From Mucilaginibacter kameinonensis (GTDB taxonomy: Bacteria > Bacteroidota > Bacteroidia > Sphingobacteriales > Sphingobacteriaceae): a stretch of DNA of 64,000 nt. The notes beneath the pieces were generated by a model. The model saw only the letters and a program-made list of their open reading frames with translations, was not told the DNA's origin and made no database searches. Positions 1 through 7,748 of this stretch are shown here, piece by piece. The DNA lies in assembly GCF_003675385.1 (NCBI RefSeq), contig NZ_RCWZ01000002.1:248001-312000 (forward strand). The letters run 5' to 3'. Position 1 is the stretch's first letter. Every line of letters starts with the position of its first letter. The position numbers and the translations under genes were made by a program.

Positions 1-363
1 TGCGATGGGTAGATAATCCCCATATAAAACGGTTGTAATAGGTGAATATTTATCTACTTCAACTTTACTGCGCAATAATTCATAACCTCCCTGCAAGCCA
101 ACAATAAACCCGCCTTTTGAAATAGTTTGAACCTGGATACTGCCACCGTACCCGAAAGCGTTTTTATTGCCATAAGGATTATTAGCACGGTTCATCGGAT
201 CGCCCGTAATTGAGCCCTGTAACACCTGGGTGGTAGCTGTTGATGATTTACCTGCGAAATGGAACAAACCGGTATTGGCCTGTACAGAAACTTCTAATTT
301 TTGGGCACAAAGCTTTAGCCCGCTAAACATTAACGGGGCAATGATAAGGAGGTACTTTTTCAT
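1..363 (-). CDS. Outer-membrane beta-barrel protein, 3' part missing
   Basis: The first 121 codons of a leftward gene that runs off the window edge. It starts with a clear signal peptide (MKKYLLIIAPLMFSGLKLCA, cleavage likely before QKLEV) followed by alternating Gly/aromatic strands such as FGYGGSIQVQ and GFIVGLQGGYELL, as in PorT-like or OmpA-like 8-strand barrels. Its ATG (363-361) overlaps the TGA of the upstream gene in an ATGA arrangement, so it is translationally coupled to the sigma/anti-sigma-like pair and probably co-regulated. The family is inferred from sequence style only, and the missing C-terminus prevents a firmer assignment. Confidence 0.7.
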   Translation of the reverse strand, partial: MKKYLLIIAPLMFSGLKLCAQKLEVSVQANTGLFHFAGKSSTATTQVLQGSITGDPMNRANNPYGNKNAFGYGGSIQVQTISKGGFIVGLQGGYELLRSKVEVDKYSPITTVLYGDYLPIA

Positions 364-1889
364 TTTTTATGAGTTGTAAAGTTCAGTTTTAGGTTTAAAC
401 CGCCTGCTCCAAATTTTATCTGCTGTGACCCAAGCCCATCAAGCGGGTATTTCAAAAATGGTTCAATAATCAGCTTGTTTGATTTTCCCAAAGGGTATCC
501 AACGCCGAATGCCACATTCAGGGTTTTGGCAAAGTAAAAGCTGTTAAAGCTTTTGTGTGTTGTTTCGTCGGATGTTTGCGCTTGCACGCCTGCAGCCATT
601 GCAAGGCCTGGGTAACTGTAACTTGCCGTATAGGCTTCATTAACAAAAGTTCCGGAGCTTACACCTGCCGAAATATAAGTGTCATTTTTTTGTGGGTTAA
701 ACTCATATTTAAGGTTAACCGGGATATCTAAGCCAACCAGTTTGGCATTGTAATTTGTAAATGTTGGTGAAGCGGATACTTTGCTAAAGTCGGACACGCT
801 ATTGTACCCGGCAACTAAAGCTGGTGAAAAAGAAACTGCCTCACGTGTATTAGTTGGCTTATTTTTATCATAGTTAAGTGTGTTTTGGGCCAGTGCCAAG
901 CCCGTTGATAGTTTAAGGTTTTTGCTCAGTCTGATATCAGATGTAAAACCCGCGCCTGCATTTACCTGGTTCTGGCTGCCCTTTGCATAGTTGAAGAAGG
1001 TAGCAGCATAAACACTGAATTTCACCCTGCGCTCGCCCATATCGGCATCAGGCTTTTTAGGCTGATCGTGATCGCTGGCCAGCAATGCCTCCATTGAATT
1101 AGTCTTCGGTTTAACTTTTACAACCGATGGGACAGCGTTTGCCGGAGCTGTTTTTACCGGGTTATTATTAACCGGAGGTTGCACAACCGGGTTGTTGGCA
1201 AGTTGCTGTGTATTTGTTTGCGGTAATACAGTCTCAACACTGTCAGCCTTTTTACCTGCAGGCACGTTGATTACTCCGTTGTTAGCCGGTTGGGTAACAG
1301 GCGGCACATTGGCTTTAGCAATGGTGTTAAGCGGGTTTGTAGCCAAAGGATTTGCCTGTACTGGTGTAAAGGCAGGCACTTTTATTCCCGGTTGATTTAC
1401 AACAGGGTTAGCAGCCGGTTTATTTGAGCCATTATTCTTTGCAAGCGTGTTAGTGTTGTTTGATGATATACCACTAAGCGGGTTGGTTTTTGCAGCAGAA
1501 GATTGCGTGTTGCTATTATTGCTTGCAAGGTTTGTTGCAGGCGATTGTTTAGCTGTTACAGGTGGCTGTATAGGTGCAATATTTTGAGCAGTACTGTCCA
1601 TAGCCGCGTTGTTTTGAGGTTGTGCAGGTTTTGACGGTTTTACCGAAAATGTTTGAGCGTTATTATTTACTTTGGTTTTGTTTGTAGCAAACCAAATGCC
1701 TATACTCAAGAACAGCAACAGGGCAGCGGCAGCGCTCGCCCACCATAGGTAAACCGGGCGGCGCTGTTTTTCCTGAGCAGGGAATCTCTCCCTGAGCAGC
1801 AGCCAGCCTTCATCAGCAGTAGTGTCTTCGTAATTATCAAACACTTCCCTGATGCGGTCTCTTAAGTCGTTATCCAACTGATCATCCAT
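360..1889 (-). CDS. Membrane-anchored protein with C-terminal beta-barrel-like domain; possible anti-sigma factor
   Basis: 509 residues with an unusual layout. An acidic cytoplasmic N-terminus (about 1-45, with DEGWLLLRERFP) precedes one hydrophobic helix (about 47-68, WWASAAAALLLFLSIGIWFA). Next is a low-complexity Asn/Pro/Ala/Thr linker of some 200 residues, then a beta-rich domain (about 290-509: FSVYAATFFNYAKG, LGLDIPVNLKYEF, FLKYPLDGLG) resembling Bacteroidota outer-membrane barrel proteins. It overlaps the upstream ECF sigma gene by 8 bp and the downstream barrel gene by 4 bp. The position after an ECF sigma gene and the N-in single-helix topology suggest an anti-sigma role. No zinc-binding HxxxCxxC anti-sigma motif is visible, so that role is inference. 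Confidence 0.75.
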   Translation of the reverse strand: MDDQLDNDLRDRIREVFDNYEDTTADEGWLLLRERFPAQEKQRRPVYLWWASAAAALLLFLSIGIWFATNKTKVNNNAQTFSVKPSKPAQPQNNAAMDSTAQNIAPIQPPVTAKQSPATNLASNNSNTQSSAAKTNPLSGISSNNTNTLAKNNGSNKPAANPVVNQPGIKVPAFTPVQANPLATNPLNTIAKANVPPVTQPANNGVINVPAGKKADSVETVLPQTNTQQLANNPVVQPPVNNNPVKTAPANAVPSVVKVKPKTNSMEALLASDHDQPKKPDADMGERRVKFSVYAATFFNYAKGSQNQVNAGAGFTSDIRLSKNLKLSTGLALAQNTLNYDKNKPTNTREAVSFSPALVAGYNSVSDFSKVSASPTFTNYNAKLVGLDIPVNLKYEFNPQKNDTYISAGVSSGTFVNEAYTASYSYPGLAMAAGVQAQTSDETTHKSFNSFYFAKTLNVAFGVGYPLGKSNKLIIEPFLKYPLDGLGSQQIKFGAGGLNLKLNFTTHKK

Positions 1890-2436
1890 GGTTGTGTGCT
1901 TCTTTTCTTAAAATATTCCTTAATCTTTCTTTCGCCCTGCTCAGGTAAACCCGCGACGAGCTTACCGGGATGCCGAGCGTAGTGGCTATTTCATCATGAT
2001 CGTAGCCGTCTATTTCGTACATGTTAAAAATGGTTCGCTGAATAGCCGGGAGCTCCACCATCAGCTTTAAAATATCCTGTGCATTTAAATTATCAACCGG
2101 CCCCATATTGCTCCTGATGGGTGCGGCATTATCCAATTCAACATTAAGCTGGAATTTAAGGTCCTTACGCCGGCGGTCAATAGCCGTGTTAACCAAAATG
2201 GTGCGGAGCCAGGCTTTAAACGGCTTATCGGTATTGTAGCCGCCAATGGCGTTAAATACTTTTATAAAAGCATCATTTACAGCCTCAAGAGCATCATCGC
2301 GGTTTAAGCTGTAACGCAAACTTATACCCATAGCGTAGCCATAGAACTGCTTATATAGCAATTCCTGGTGTTTTAAGCTGCCTTTTTTGCATTGCCTTAC
2401 GATCTCTTCTTCGGTAATGCGAGGGGGTGGATGCAT
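1882..2436 (-). CDS. RNA polymerase ECF-type sigma factor
   Basis: 184 residues, the usual size for group 4 sigma-70 factors. Region 2 is at about 20-90 (YGYAMGISLRYSLNRDDALE, NDAFIKVFNAI, FKAWLRTILVNTAIDRRRK) and recognises the -10 element. Region 4 is at about 120-180 (LPAIQRTIFNMYEIDGYDHD, IATTLGIPVSSSRVYLSRAK) and forms the -35 helix-turn-helix. It is the first gene of a three-gene leftward operon, and its stop overlaps the next start by 8 bp. The downstream membrane protein is the likely regulator. The regulon is unknown, and no FecR-type anti-sigma gene accompanies it. Confidence 0.95.
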   Translation of the reverse strand: MHPPPRITEEEIVRQCKKGSLKHQELLYKQFYGYAMGISLRYSLNRDDALEAVNDAFIKVFNAIGGYNTDKPFKAWLRTILVNTAIDRRRKDLKFQLNVELDNAAPIRSNMGPVDNLNAQDILKLMVELPAIQRTIFNMYEIDGYDHDEIATTLGIPVSSSRVYLSRAKERLRNILRKEAHNHG

Positions 2437-2549
2437 TAAATGTACTTAGTTCCGCTAAATGTTGTTTTAAAAGCCTTTACGCAGCAGAAGATTTAAATGA
2501 TACAAAATAAATAAAAAAAATCTGCCGATATAGTCTGCCTCTTGTAATC

Positions 2550-2582
2550 AAAAAAGCCGGTACCCCGAGTAGGGGTACCGGC
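2550..2582 (-). terminator. Rho-independent terminator of the 142-residue lipoprotein gene
   Basis: Perfect 11-bp stem GCCGGTACCCC (2556-2566) with GGGGTACCGGC (2572-2582), 5-nt loop, followed on the minus strand by six U (2555-2550). It lies just after the stop of the lipoprotein gene and before the sigma-factor promoter region. Confidence 0.9.
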
Positions 2583-2610
2583 ACGGTAATTAAAACAATA
2601 GGACTTTTAG

Positions 2611-3039
2611 TTAATTAGTTTTCTTTAAATTGTACTGAACGGTAAGTGTATCACCATTGCTGTTACGTTGCAATTGAAATACGCTACCATCATAATAGTA
2701 CTGGTAAACACCTTTAAGGTGGAATTTATTAACACCAGGCACCACTGCAGTTGAGTCATTAAACTGGATATAATATCCGTTATAAGCAAATGCTCCATAG
2801 CTGGCCACATGCTTCCTGGTTTCGGCACCTACTTTAAATAAAGAGGTAGCAGAAAGATTTAGCGCTATAGTATCCCGAATAGTATCATAGCCGGTGCCGG
2901 TGGTTTTTTTAACCAGCGCGCCAAATGTTCCGGTAAAACTACCTTGTGGTTGAGCAACCGGTACAACCTCGTTTTTTGGTGAACAGGCAACACCTAATGT
3001 TAACAGTAATGGCAGCAGGTAAAATAAATTACGTTTCAT
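2611..3039 (-). CDS. Small lipoprotein of unknown function
   Basis: 142 residues with a type II signal peptide: MKRNLFYLLPLLLTLGVACS, the lipobox GVAC giving Cys19 as lipidated residue, followed by SPKNE. The rest is a short beta-rich domain (GSFTGTFGALVKKTTGTGYD, HLKGVYQYYYDGSVFQLQ) with no motif I recognise. It resembles small Bacteroidota periplasmic or surface lipoproteins. It stands alone, with its own terminator behind it and mazG upstream on the same strand. Confidence 0.75.
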   Translation of the reverse strand: MKRNLFYLLPLLLTLGVACSPKNEVVPVAQPQGSFTGTFGALVKKTTGTGYDTIRDTIALNLSATSLFKVGAETRKHVASYGAFAYNGYYIQFNDSTAVVPGVNKFHLKGVYQYYYDGSVFQLQRNSNGDTLTVQYNLKKTN

Positions 3040-3116
3040 ATATCTTATCTCGTTATCAATTTTTTTTAACCATTACGCACGTTTTTAATTAAACGCTACA
3101 CCTCGCCGCGGTATTT

Positions 3117-3920
3117 TTATAGTTTTTTTGCCTCATCCCAAAAAACATCCATCTCGGCCAGGCTCATATCGTGCAGTTGTTTACCATTTTCCTGAGCTTT
3201 AAGTTCCAGGTACTGAAAGCGTTTGATGAATTTTTTATTGGTTTTTTCCAGGGCGTTTTCAGGATTAATGTTAATAAAGCGGGCATAATTGATCAATGAA
3301 AACAGCAGGTCGCCAAATTCGGCTTCGGCCCTTTCATGATCAATGGTGCTTTCATCTTCGGCGTTAAACTCGTTTTTAAACTCCTGCATCTCTTCCTCAA
3401 CCTTGGCCCAAACCTGGCTTTTTTCTTCCCAGTCAAACCCAACGCCACGGGCCTTTTCCTGAATGCGTGATGCTTTTACCAACGCTGGCAAGGATGCAGG
3501 CACACCACCTAAAACAGATTTGTTACCTTCTTTAAGCTTGATCTGCTCCCAGTTGCGTTTAACATCCTCTTCATTCTGCACCTCAACATCGCCATAAATA
3601 TGCGGGTGGCGATTGATCAGCTTATCACAAACACCGTTCAAAACATCGGTGATTGTAAAATCATTGGTTTCGGAAGCAATTTTGGCGTAGAATACCAGGT
3701 GCAGCATAATATCGCCAAGCTCCTTTTTTATTTCGGGCATATCGCCGCCTAAAATGGCATCGCTTAGCTCATAAGTTTCTTCAATGGTGAGGTGGCGCAG
3801 GCTTTCAAGCGTTTGCTTTTTGTCCCAGGGGCAATTGGCCCGCAGGTCGTTCATAATAATGAGTAATCTGTCAAACGCTATTGCAGCGGTAGGCGCGGTT
3901 TCAGGGGCTTTTAAAGGCAT
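3117..3920 (-). CDS. mazG: Nucleoside triphosphate pyrophosphohydrolase MazG
   Basis: 267 residues; hydrolyses (d)NTPs to NMP and pyrophosphate, a nucleotide-pool house-cleaning enzyme. Two tandem MazG helical domains are visible: the first with CPWDKKQTLESLRHLTIEET, EIKKELGDIMLHLVFYA; the second with VEEEMQEF and EFGDLLFSLINYARF. The ExxE-12-28-ExxD metal-binding pattern is present. The frame is open up to 3965, but the perfect -7 element at 3949-3956 lies inside that extension, and the MPLKAPETAP start at 3920 gives the standard family length, so 3920 is chosen. Confidence 0.95.
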   Translation of the reverse strand: MPLKAPETAPTAAIAFDRLLIIMNDLRANCPWDKKQTLESLRHLTIEETYELSDAILGGDMPEIKKELGDIMLHLVFYAKIASETNDFTITDVLNGVCDKLINRHPHIYGDVEVQNEEDVKRNWEQIKLKEGNKSVLGGVPASLPALVKASRIQEKARGVGFDWEEKSQVWAKVEEEMQEFKNEFNAEDESTIDHERAEAEFGDLLFSLINYARFININPENALEKTNKKFIKRFQYLELKAQENGKQLHDMSLAEMDVFWDEAKKL

Positions 3921-3948
3921 AAAATATTTATAATGAATGCTTATATCG

Positions 3949-3956
3949 CAAAGGTA
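3949..3956 (-). promoter_or_regulatory. Bacteroidota -7 promoter element of mazG
   Basis: Minus-strand TACCTTTG, a perfect TAnnTTTG match, 28 bp upstream of the ATG at 3920. No convincing -33 TTTG. It excludes the longer upstream start for mazG. Confidence 0.6.
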
Positions 3957-4059
3957 TGATAACATCTTTAATGAAAACTTACTGTATCATTAATTTTAAG
4001 CTAACATTAATTAATTTTATTAGCCAATTGTTAATGCTATCTGATAAATACATTTTACC

Positions 4060-4890
4060 ATGAGAAAAACTTACCTGTTTATTCTTCTTTTTGTTTCGAT
4101 ATTTAAAACAAGCTATGCGCAGCAACAGCTTGTTGGCGATATGGCTAACAGTACTTTTAGTCAGCCACAGCCTTTCCTGTTTACCGTGAGCACACTTAAC
4201 CCGCAAGGCCGTAACTGGAGTTTAAACTATTCGGGCGGCTATGGCGAGCGCACTGTTACCCCATTGGGATTTGATGGTGTCGATCAAAATTTTTCGGCTA
4301 AAGGATACCTTGGCAATAAGTTTACACTAATGGCCATGCTGGGTACAGGTTTTAGTAATAATGGTGGCGTACGCACGCTGCAACAAGCCGAAGTATTGCG
4401 TGACTTTATTGGCGGTAACCAGCCAATGGGTTTCAGGGCAGGTGCCAGTCTCGGTTTCAGAAGAGAGTTTAACAGCGACGCGGTAGCATTTAGCCGTATT
4501 ACTGCAGCTTATGAAGTATCAAATTGGAAACTTGGTGCTAACCTTCGCTTTGAAAAAGCATTTGCGACTAATCGCGATGGCTTAGACCTGATCACCAGCG
4601 TGGGTGTACATCGTCATATCTCCGGGCAACTATTTGGCGGCTTTGAAGCCGTAGGGCAGGACCTGGAAGGTTTTTGGGAAGCGGACGAGGCCGAAGGAGG
4701 CGCCCGTTTATTGATTGGCCCATCGCTTAATTATGCTCCGGTTAATTCGCGCCTGGCGTTTTCGCTTTGCGGCGGCCCTATCATTTATGCTACCCGCAGT
4801 GCGGCAACCCAGGGCCAGTTTGCATACCGCGAATTGCCTACTACCAATGGTTTCACACTGAAGTTCAATGTAGGCTTCAGGTTCTTATAA
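4060..4890 (+). CDS. Secreted or outer-membrane protein of unknown function
   Basis: 276 residues beginning with a signal peptide (MRKTYLFILLFVSIFKTSYA, cleavage before QQQLVGD). The mature part alternates aromatic and Gly residues (NWSLNYSGGYGERTVTPLGF, FGGFEAVGQDLEGFW, FTLKFNVGFRFL) and ends with Phe-Leu after beta strands, the hallmark of an outer-membrane barrel C-terminus. It is divergent from mazG and convergent with mnmD, with only 7 bp between the stops and no terminator hairpin there. No named family is recognised. Confidence 0.75.
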   Translation: MRKTYLFILLFVSIFKTSYAQQQLVGDMANSTFSQPQPFLFTVSTLNPQGRNWSLNYSGGYGERTVTPLGFDGVDQNFSAKGYLGNKFTLMAMLGTGFSNNGGVRTLQQAEVLRDFIGGNQPMGFRAGASLGFRREFNSDAVAFSRITAAYEVSNWKLGANLRFEKAFATNRDGLDLITSVGVHRHISGQLFGGFEAVGQDLEGFWEADEAEGGARLLIGPSLNYAPVNSRLAFSLCGGPIIYATRSAATQGQFAYRELPTTNGFTLKFNVGFRFL

Positions 4891-4897
4891 TCTGAAA

Positions 4898-5575
4898 TTA
4901 AAGTTTTATCGCCCTGAGCATTTCGCGTTTACCGGGTGCTCCGGGCGCTTTTTCTACTTTAAAGCCCATGCTTTTGAGCATACGCTTCAGGTTGCCGGTA
5001 ATAGCGTAGGTAACAAACACGCCACCAGTTTTCAAAAAGCTAACGGTACGGCCAATAGCTTCCTCGTTCCACATTTCGGGCTGATGAATGGCGGCGAAGG
5101 CATCAAAATAGATGATGTCAAACTGTTCGTCTGTTTTAAAATCTAAAAGCCTGGTGTGGGCGATATGCAGTTTGGTGCTTGCGTTAAGCTCAACTTTACC
5201 GGTTAGGGCATTAGCGTAACTCTCATTGAACTGCTGCCACAGCAATTCCGGAATGTATTGCTGATAGCCGGTTTGCAACATCATACCGGCATTTACCGGG
5301 TAAGCTTCAATGCCGGTATAGTTTAACTGTATCTGCTTATTGTTGCATGCATCGGCAGTTAGTAAAAAATTGAGGCCGGTACCAAAACCTACTTCAAGGA
5401 TGCTTACTTCGGCGGTATCATTCCGTTCCAGAAAATATTGCAAACCCGATTTAACAAATACGTGCAAACTCTCCTGCAAGGCCCCATGACGCGAGTGGTA
5501 ATGCTCGCCTACTTCGGCATTGTAAATGGTATTGGAGCCGTCGGCTGTGGTGACTATGGTTAGTTCATGGTTCAT
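4898..5575 (-). CDS. mnmD: tRNA 5-methylaminomethyl-2-thiouridine methyltransferase, MnmD-type
   Basis: 225 residues matching the methyltransferase half of bifunctional MnmC. It methylates the nm5 group at wobble U34 of tRNAs to give mnm5s2U. Visible: the SAM-binding motif LEVGFGTGLNFLLTADA (about 60-76), the acidic IEAYPV loop, and the DIIYFDAFAAIHQPEMW block typical of DUF752/MnmD proteins. The FAD-dependent oxidase domain of proteobacterial MnmC is absent, as is usual in Bacteroidota, where MnmD stands alone. The downstream gap carries a dispersed GTTCATGG-type repeat. Confidence 0.9.
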   Translation of the reverse strand: MNHELTIVTTADGSNTIYNAEVGEHYHSRHGALQESLHVFVKSGLQYFLERNDTAEVSILEVGFGTGLNFLLTADACNNKQIQLNYTGIEAYPVNAGMMLQTGYQQYIPELLWQQFNESYANALTGKVELNASTKLHIAHTRLLDFKTDEQFDIIYFDAFAAIHQPEMWNEEAIGRTVSFLKTGGVFVTYAITGNLKRMLKSMGFKVEKAPGAPGKREMLRAIKL

Positions 5576-5692
5576 AGATGATGGTTCATGGTTTTTTGGT
5601 ATACTTAGTTCATGGTTTACGAATGATAGTTCATAGTTTCCTGGACTTTATTGGCCATAAACCATGTACTATCATCCATGAACTATTAATGC
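5576..5692. repeat. Dispersed GTTCATGG/CTATGAACC intergenic repeat, copy 1
   Basis: Low-complexity block built from GGTTCATGG, GTTCATAG and their complements (for example ATGATGGTTCATGG at the left, ACTATCATCCATGAACTA at the right). The halves can pair into an imperfect hairpin. Similar blocks lie at 10034-10082, 10512-10552 and 37601-37685. Confidence 0.7.
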
Positions 5693-7032
5693 ACTTCCTT
5701 CATCATCTCCGTTACAACCTCGCCGAGGTCATAAACCGGTACGCTTGTAATAGCTGCCGAAACAATGCTTACGCCTGCCGCCGAACGGTAACCTGCCGCA
5801 CAGTGTACAACGATCGGTTTATCAGTGGGGATCTCTTCAATACGTTCACGTAGTTCGGGCAGGGGAATGCTGATGGCATTTTTGAACACCTTGCCTGCGG
5901 CAACTTCACCATGATTACGAACATCAACAATGGTGTAGTCGTTTTCGTTTGATTTGAACGCGTCTAAGTCCAGATCAACCGATACTTCATCGGTATTAGC
6001 AGGGGCTAATAATGCGGCTTTGATATTTTGCTCGTAGCCAATTTTAGCTGTTTTTTTAATAAGGGTATCAAGCTTGTCATCGTTTTCGGCAATGAGGTAA
6101 AATTGCTCATCCGGACCGATAATAGAACCCAGCCAGGTTTCAAATTTTTCGCCGTCCTGCAGGTTAATGGCACCATGCAGGTGACCACTCCTGAATTGTG
6201 CTTTGGGGCGACTATCAACTATCAAAATACCGTTTTCCAAAACACTGTCTGCATCAATACGTGGTACAGCAACAATGCTGCCCTCAAAGCCGGATACACC
6301 ATTTTTATTCAACTCCACATCTCGGCCGAAGTATTTGGGCATAAAAGGCTGATCGGTAGTGAGGGTTTTAACAAACTCCAGCTCATCCATCAATTGTAAC
6401 GCATAGTTTTCACGCAACTCACGACCAATGGTACTTTCCAGATCGGGGCTCATGCTTTTGCCACATAATGAGCCGGGGCCGTGCGCCGGGTAAACTATTA
6501 CGTTTTTAGGCAAGGTCATGATCTTTTGCCGGGTGCTCTGAAACATCTGGCGGGCAAGCTCTTCTTTTTTAGCAGTGATATTGCCCACGTTTTCCCTTAA
6601 GTCTGGGCGGCCTACATCACCAACAAACAGGGTATCACCGGTAAAGATGGCTGTTTCGCGGCCCTCTTCGTCTATTAGCAAAATACAGATAGAATCGGGC
6701 GAATGGCCGGGGGTATTGATGGATTTTAGCTTAATATCATTAAGTTGAATAACGTCACCGTCATCAAATGTTTCATGCGGATATGTCGCGCCTGTTAATT
6801 TACTGCAGTAAATAACAGCGCCCGTAGTTTCATGAATTTCGAGGTGCGAACTCACAAAATCGGCATGCGGGTGGGTTTCAATAACACCTACAATGTCGGC
6901 ATCATGCTGGGCCGCGAAATCATAATAAGGCTGCGGATCACGCGCCGGGTCAATAACTATCATTTTGCCTGTGCGGATCACGGCATATGAACCATGCGCC
7001 AGGCCTTTATCGTAAAATTGTTGAATGATCAT
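5686..7032 (-). CDS. MBL-fold hydrolase with two rhodanese domains (persulfide dioxygenase-like)
   Basis: 448 residues. The N-terminal metallo-beta-lactamase domain (about 1-240) has the ETHPHADFVSSH motif (HxHxDH variant), NTPGHSPDS, FTGDTLFVGDVGRPDL and YPAHGPGS, as in ETHE1/BlhA-type glutathione persulfide dioxygenases. Two rhodanese-like domains follow: about 255-345 without an active-site Cys, and about 370-448 with HCAAGYRSA carrying the catalytic Cys. This suggests sulfide or persulfide handling in the cytoplasm. The frame extends to 7062, but the -7 element at 7043-7050 lies between, so the ATG at 7032 (MIIQQFYDKGLAHGSY) is chosen. Confidence 0.9.
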   Translation of the reverse strand: MIIQQFYDKGLAHGSYAVIRTGKMIVIDPARDPQPYYDFAAQHDADIVGVIETHPHADFVSSHLEIHETTGAVIYCSKLTGATYPHETFDDGDVIQLNDIKLKSINTPGHSPDSICILLIDEEGRETAIFTGDTLFVGDVGRPDLRENVGNITAKKEELARQMFQSTRQKIMTLPKNVIVYPAHGPGSLCGKSMSPDLESTIGRELRENYALQLMDELEFVKTLTTDQPFMPKYFGRDVELNKNGVSGFEGSIVAVPRIDADSVLENGILIVDSRPKAQFRSGHLHGAINLQDGEKFETWLGSIIGPDEQFYLIAENDDKLDTLIKKTAKIGYEQNIKAALLAPANTDEVSVDLDLDAFKSNENDYTIVDVRNHGEVAAGKVFKNAISIPLPELRERIEEIPTDKPIVVHCAAGYRSAAGVSIVSAAITSVPVYDLGEVVTEMMKEVH

Positions 7033-7042
7033 ATTTTGCCTG

Positions 7043-7050
7043 CAAAGATA
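7043..7050 (-). promoter_or_regulatory. -7 promoter element of the MBL/rhodanese gene
   Basis: Minus-strand TATCTTTG, perfect TAnnTTTG, ending 11 bp before the ATG at 7032. The transcript would have almost no leader. No clear -33 element. Confidence 0.55.
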
Positions 7051-7148
7051 ATGCTTAGGCAATATGTTTTATTTGCACAATGTTTAACTGGTGTAAATAT
7101 TGATCGGCTTTGTGTAAACTTGTGAAACTGGTTTATGATAGTTTATCT

Positions 7149-7595
7149 CTAATTACTAAACTGCCTCAAATGGTGGTCGATATGTTTATAAGCTAATTGC
7201 CCCATTTGCTCCCTGGTCATTTTTCCAAAAAAGGTATGTTCAAAATCAGTTTTGGGAGTCCTGCCGTATTCTTCAACCAAGTTAATCCATTGTTTTTTCT
7301 GTGCTGCTATATCACCACCTGGCTCGGTTACTTTACATTGCGGAACGGTGGGATTGTTTTTTGCCAGCGGACTATCATCCTTGAGCATCCCCTTCAGTGC
7401 TACTTTGCCAAATAGCCTGCCGATAAACGCGCGTTTATAATGGGTAAAGCCCAGGTACATCTCATCAGAGAGGGTGCAATGTTTCAGCATTTGATAAACA
7501 TTCATTTTACCCCATTGCGGCTGGCTGTTTTCGTTAACTAAATTGATCCGGGTTATCAGGCCGTCGCGGGTTTCTTTATCAAATATTGTTTTCAT
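7149..7595 (-). CDS. DUF1569 (DinB-like fold) protein
   Basis: 148 residues. The N-terminus (WGKMNVYQMLKHCTLSDEMY) and C-terminus (FGKMTREQMGQLAYKHIDHH ending in LRQF) carry the conserved His positions that define DUF1569, a DinB/YfiT-like four-helix fold that may bind a metal through these His residues. The biochemical role is unknown. It is a monocistronic gene flanked by the MBL/rhodanese gene downstream and a terminator-bearing gap upstream. Confidence 0.8.
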   Translation of the reverse strand: MKTIFDKETRDGLITRINLVNENSQPQWGKMNVYQMLKHCTLSDEMYLGFTHYKRAFIGRLFGKVALKGMLKDDSPLAKNNPTVPQCKVTEPGGDIAAQKKQWINLVEEYGRTPKTDFEHTFFGKMTREQMGQLAYKHIDHHLRQFSN

Positions 7596-7696
7596 TTGTT
7601 TTAAAAGGTTTATACCATAAAGTTATCACGAAATTACAATATGGCATAGGCGTTTTTGAGCCATATACAGGGCGGATTTATGCCAATAAACTATAA

Positions 7697-7729
7697 AACA
7701 AAACAGGCCCGGTTCATCACCGGGCCTGT
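7697..7729 (-). terminator. Rho-independent terminator of the M13 peptidase gene
   Basis: Perfect 11-bp stem ACAGGCCCGGT (7703-7713) with ACCGGGCCTGT (7719-7729), loop TCATC, followed on the minus strand by TTTGTTTTATAG. It sits 20 bp after the M13 stop. Confidence 0.85.
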
Positions 7730-7748
7730 CATTATAAAAAGGGTTTGA

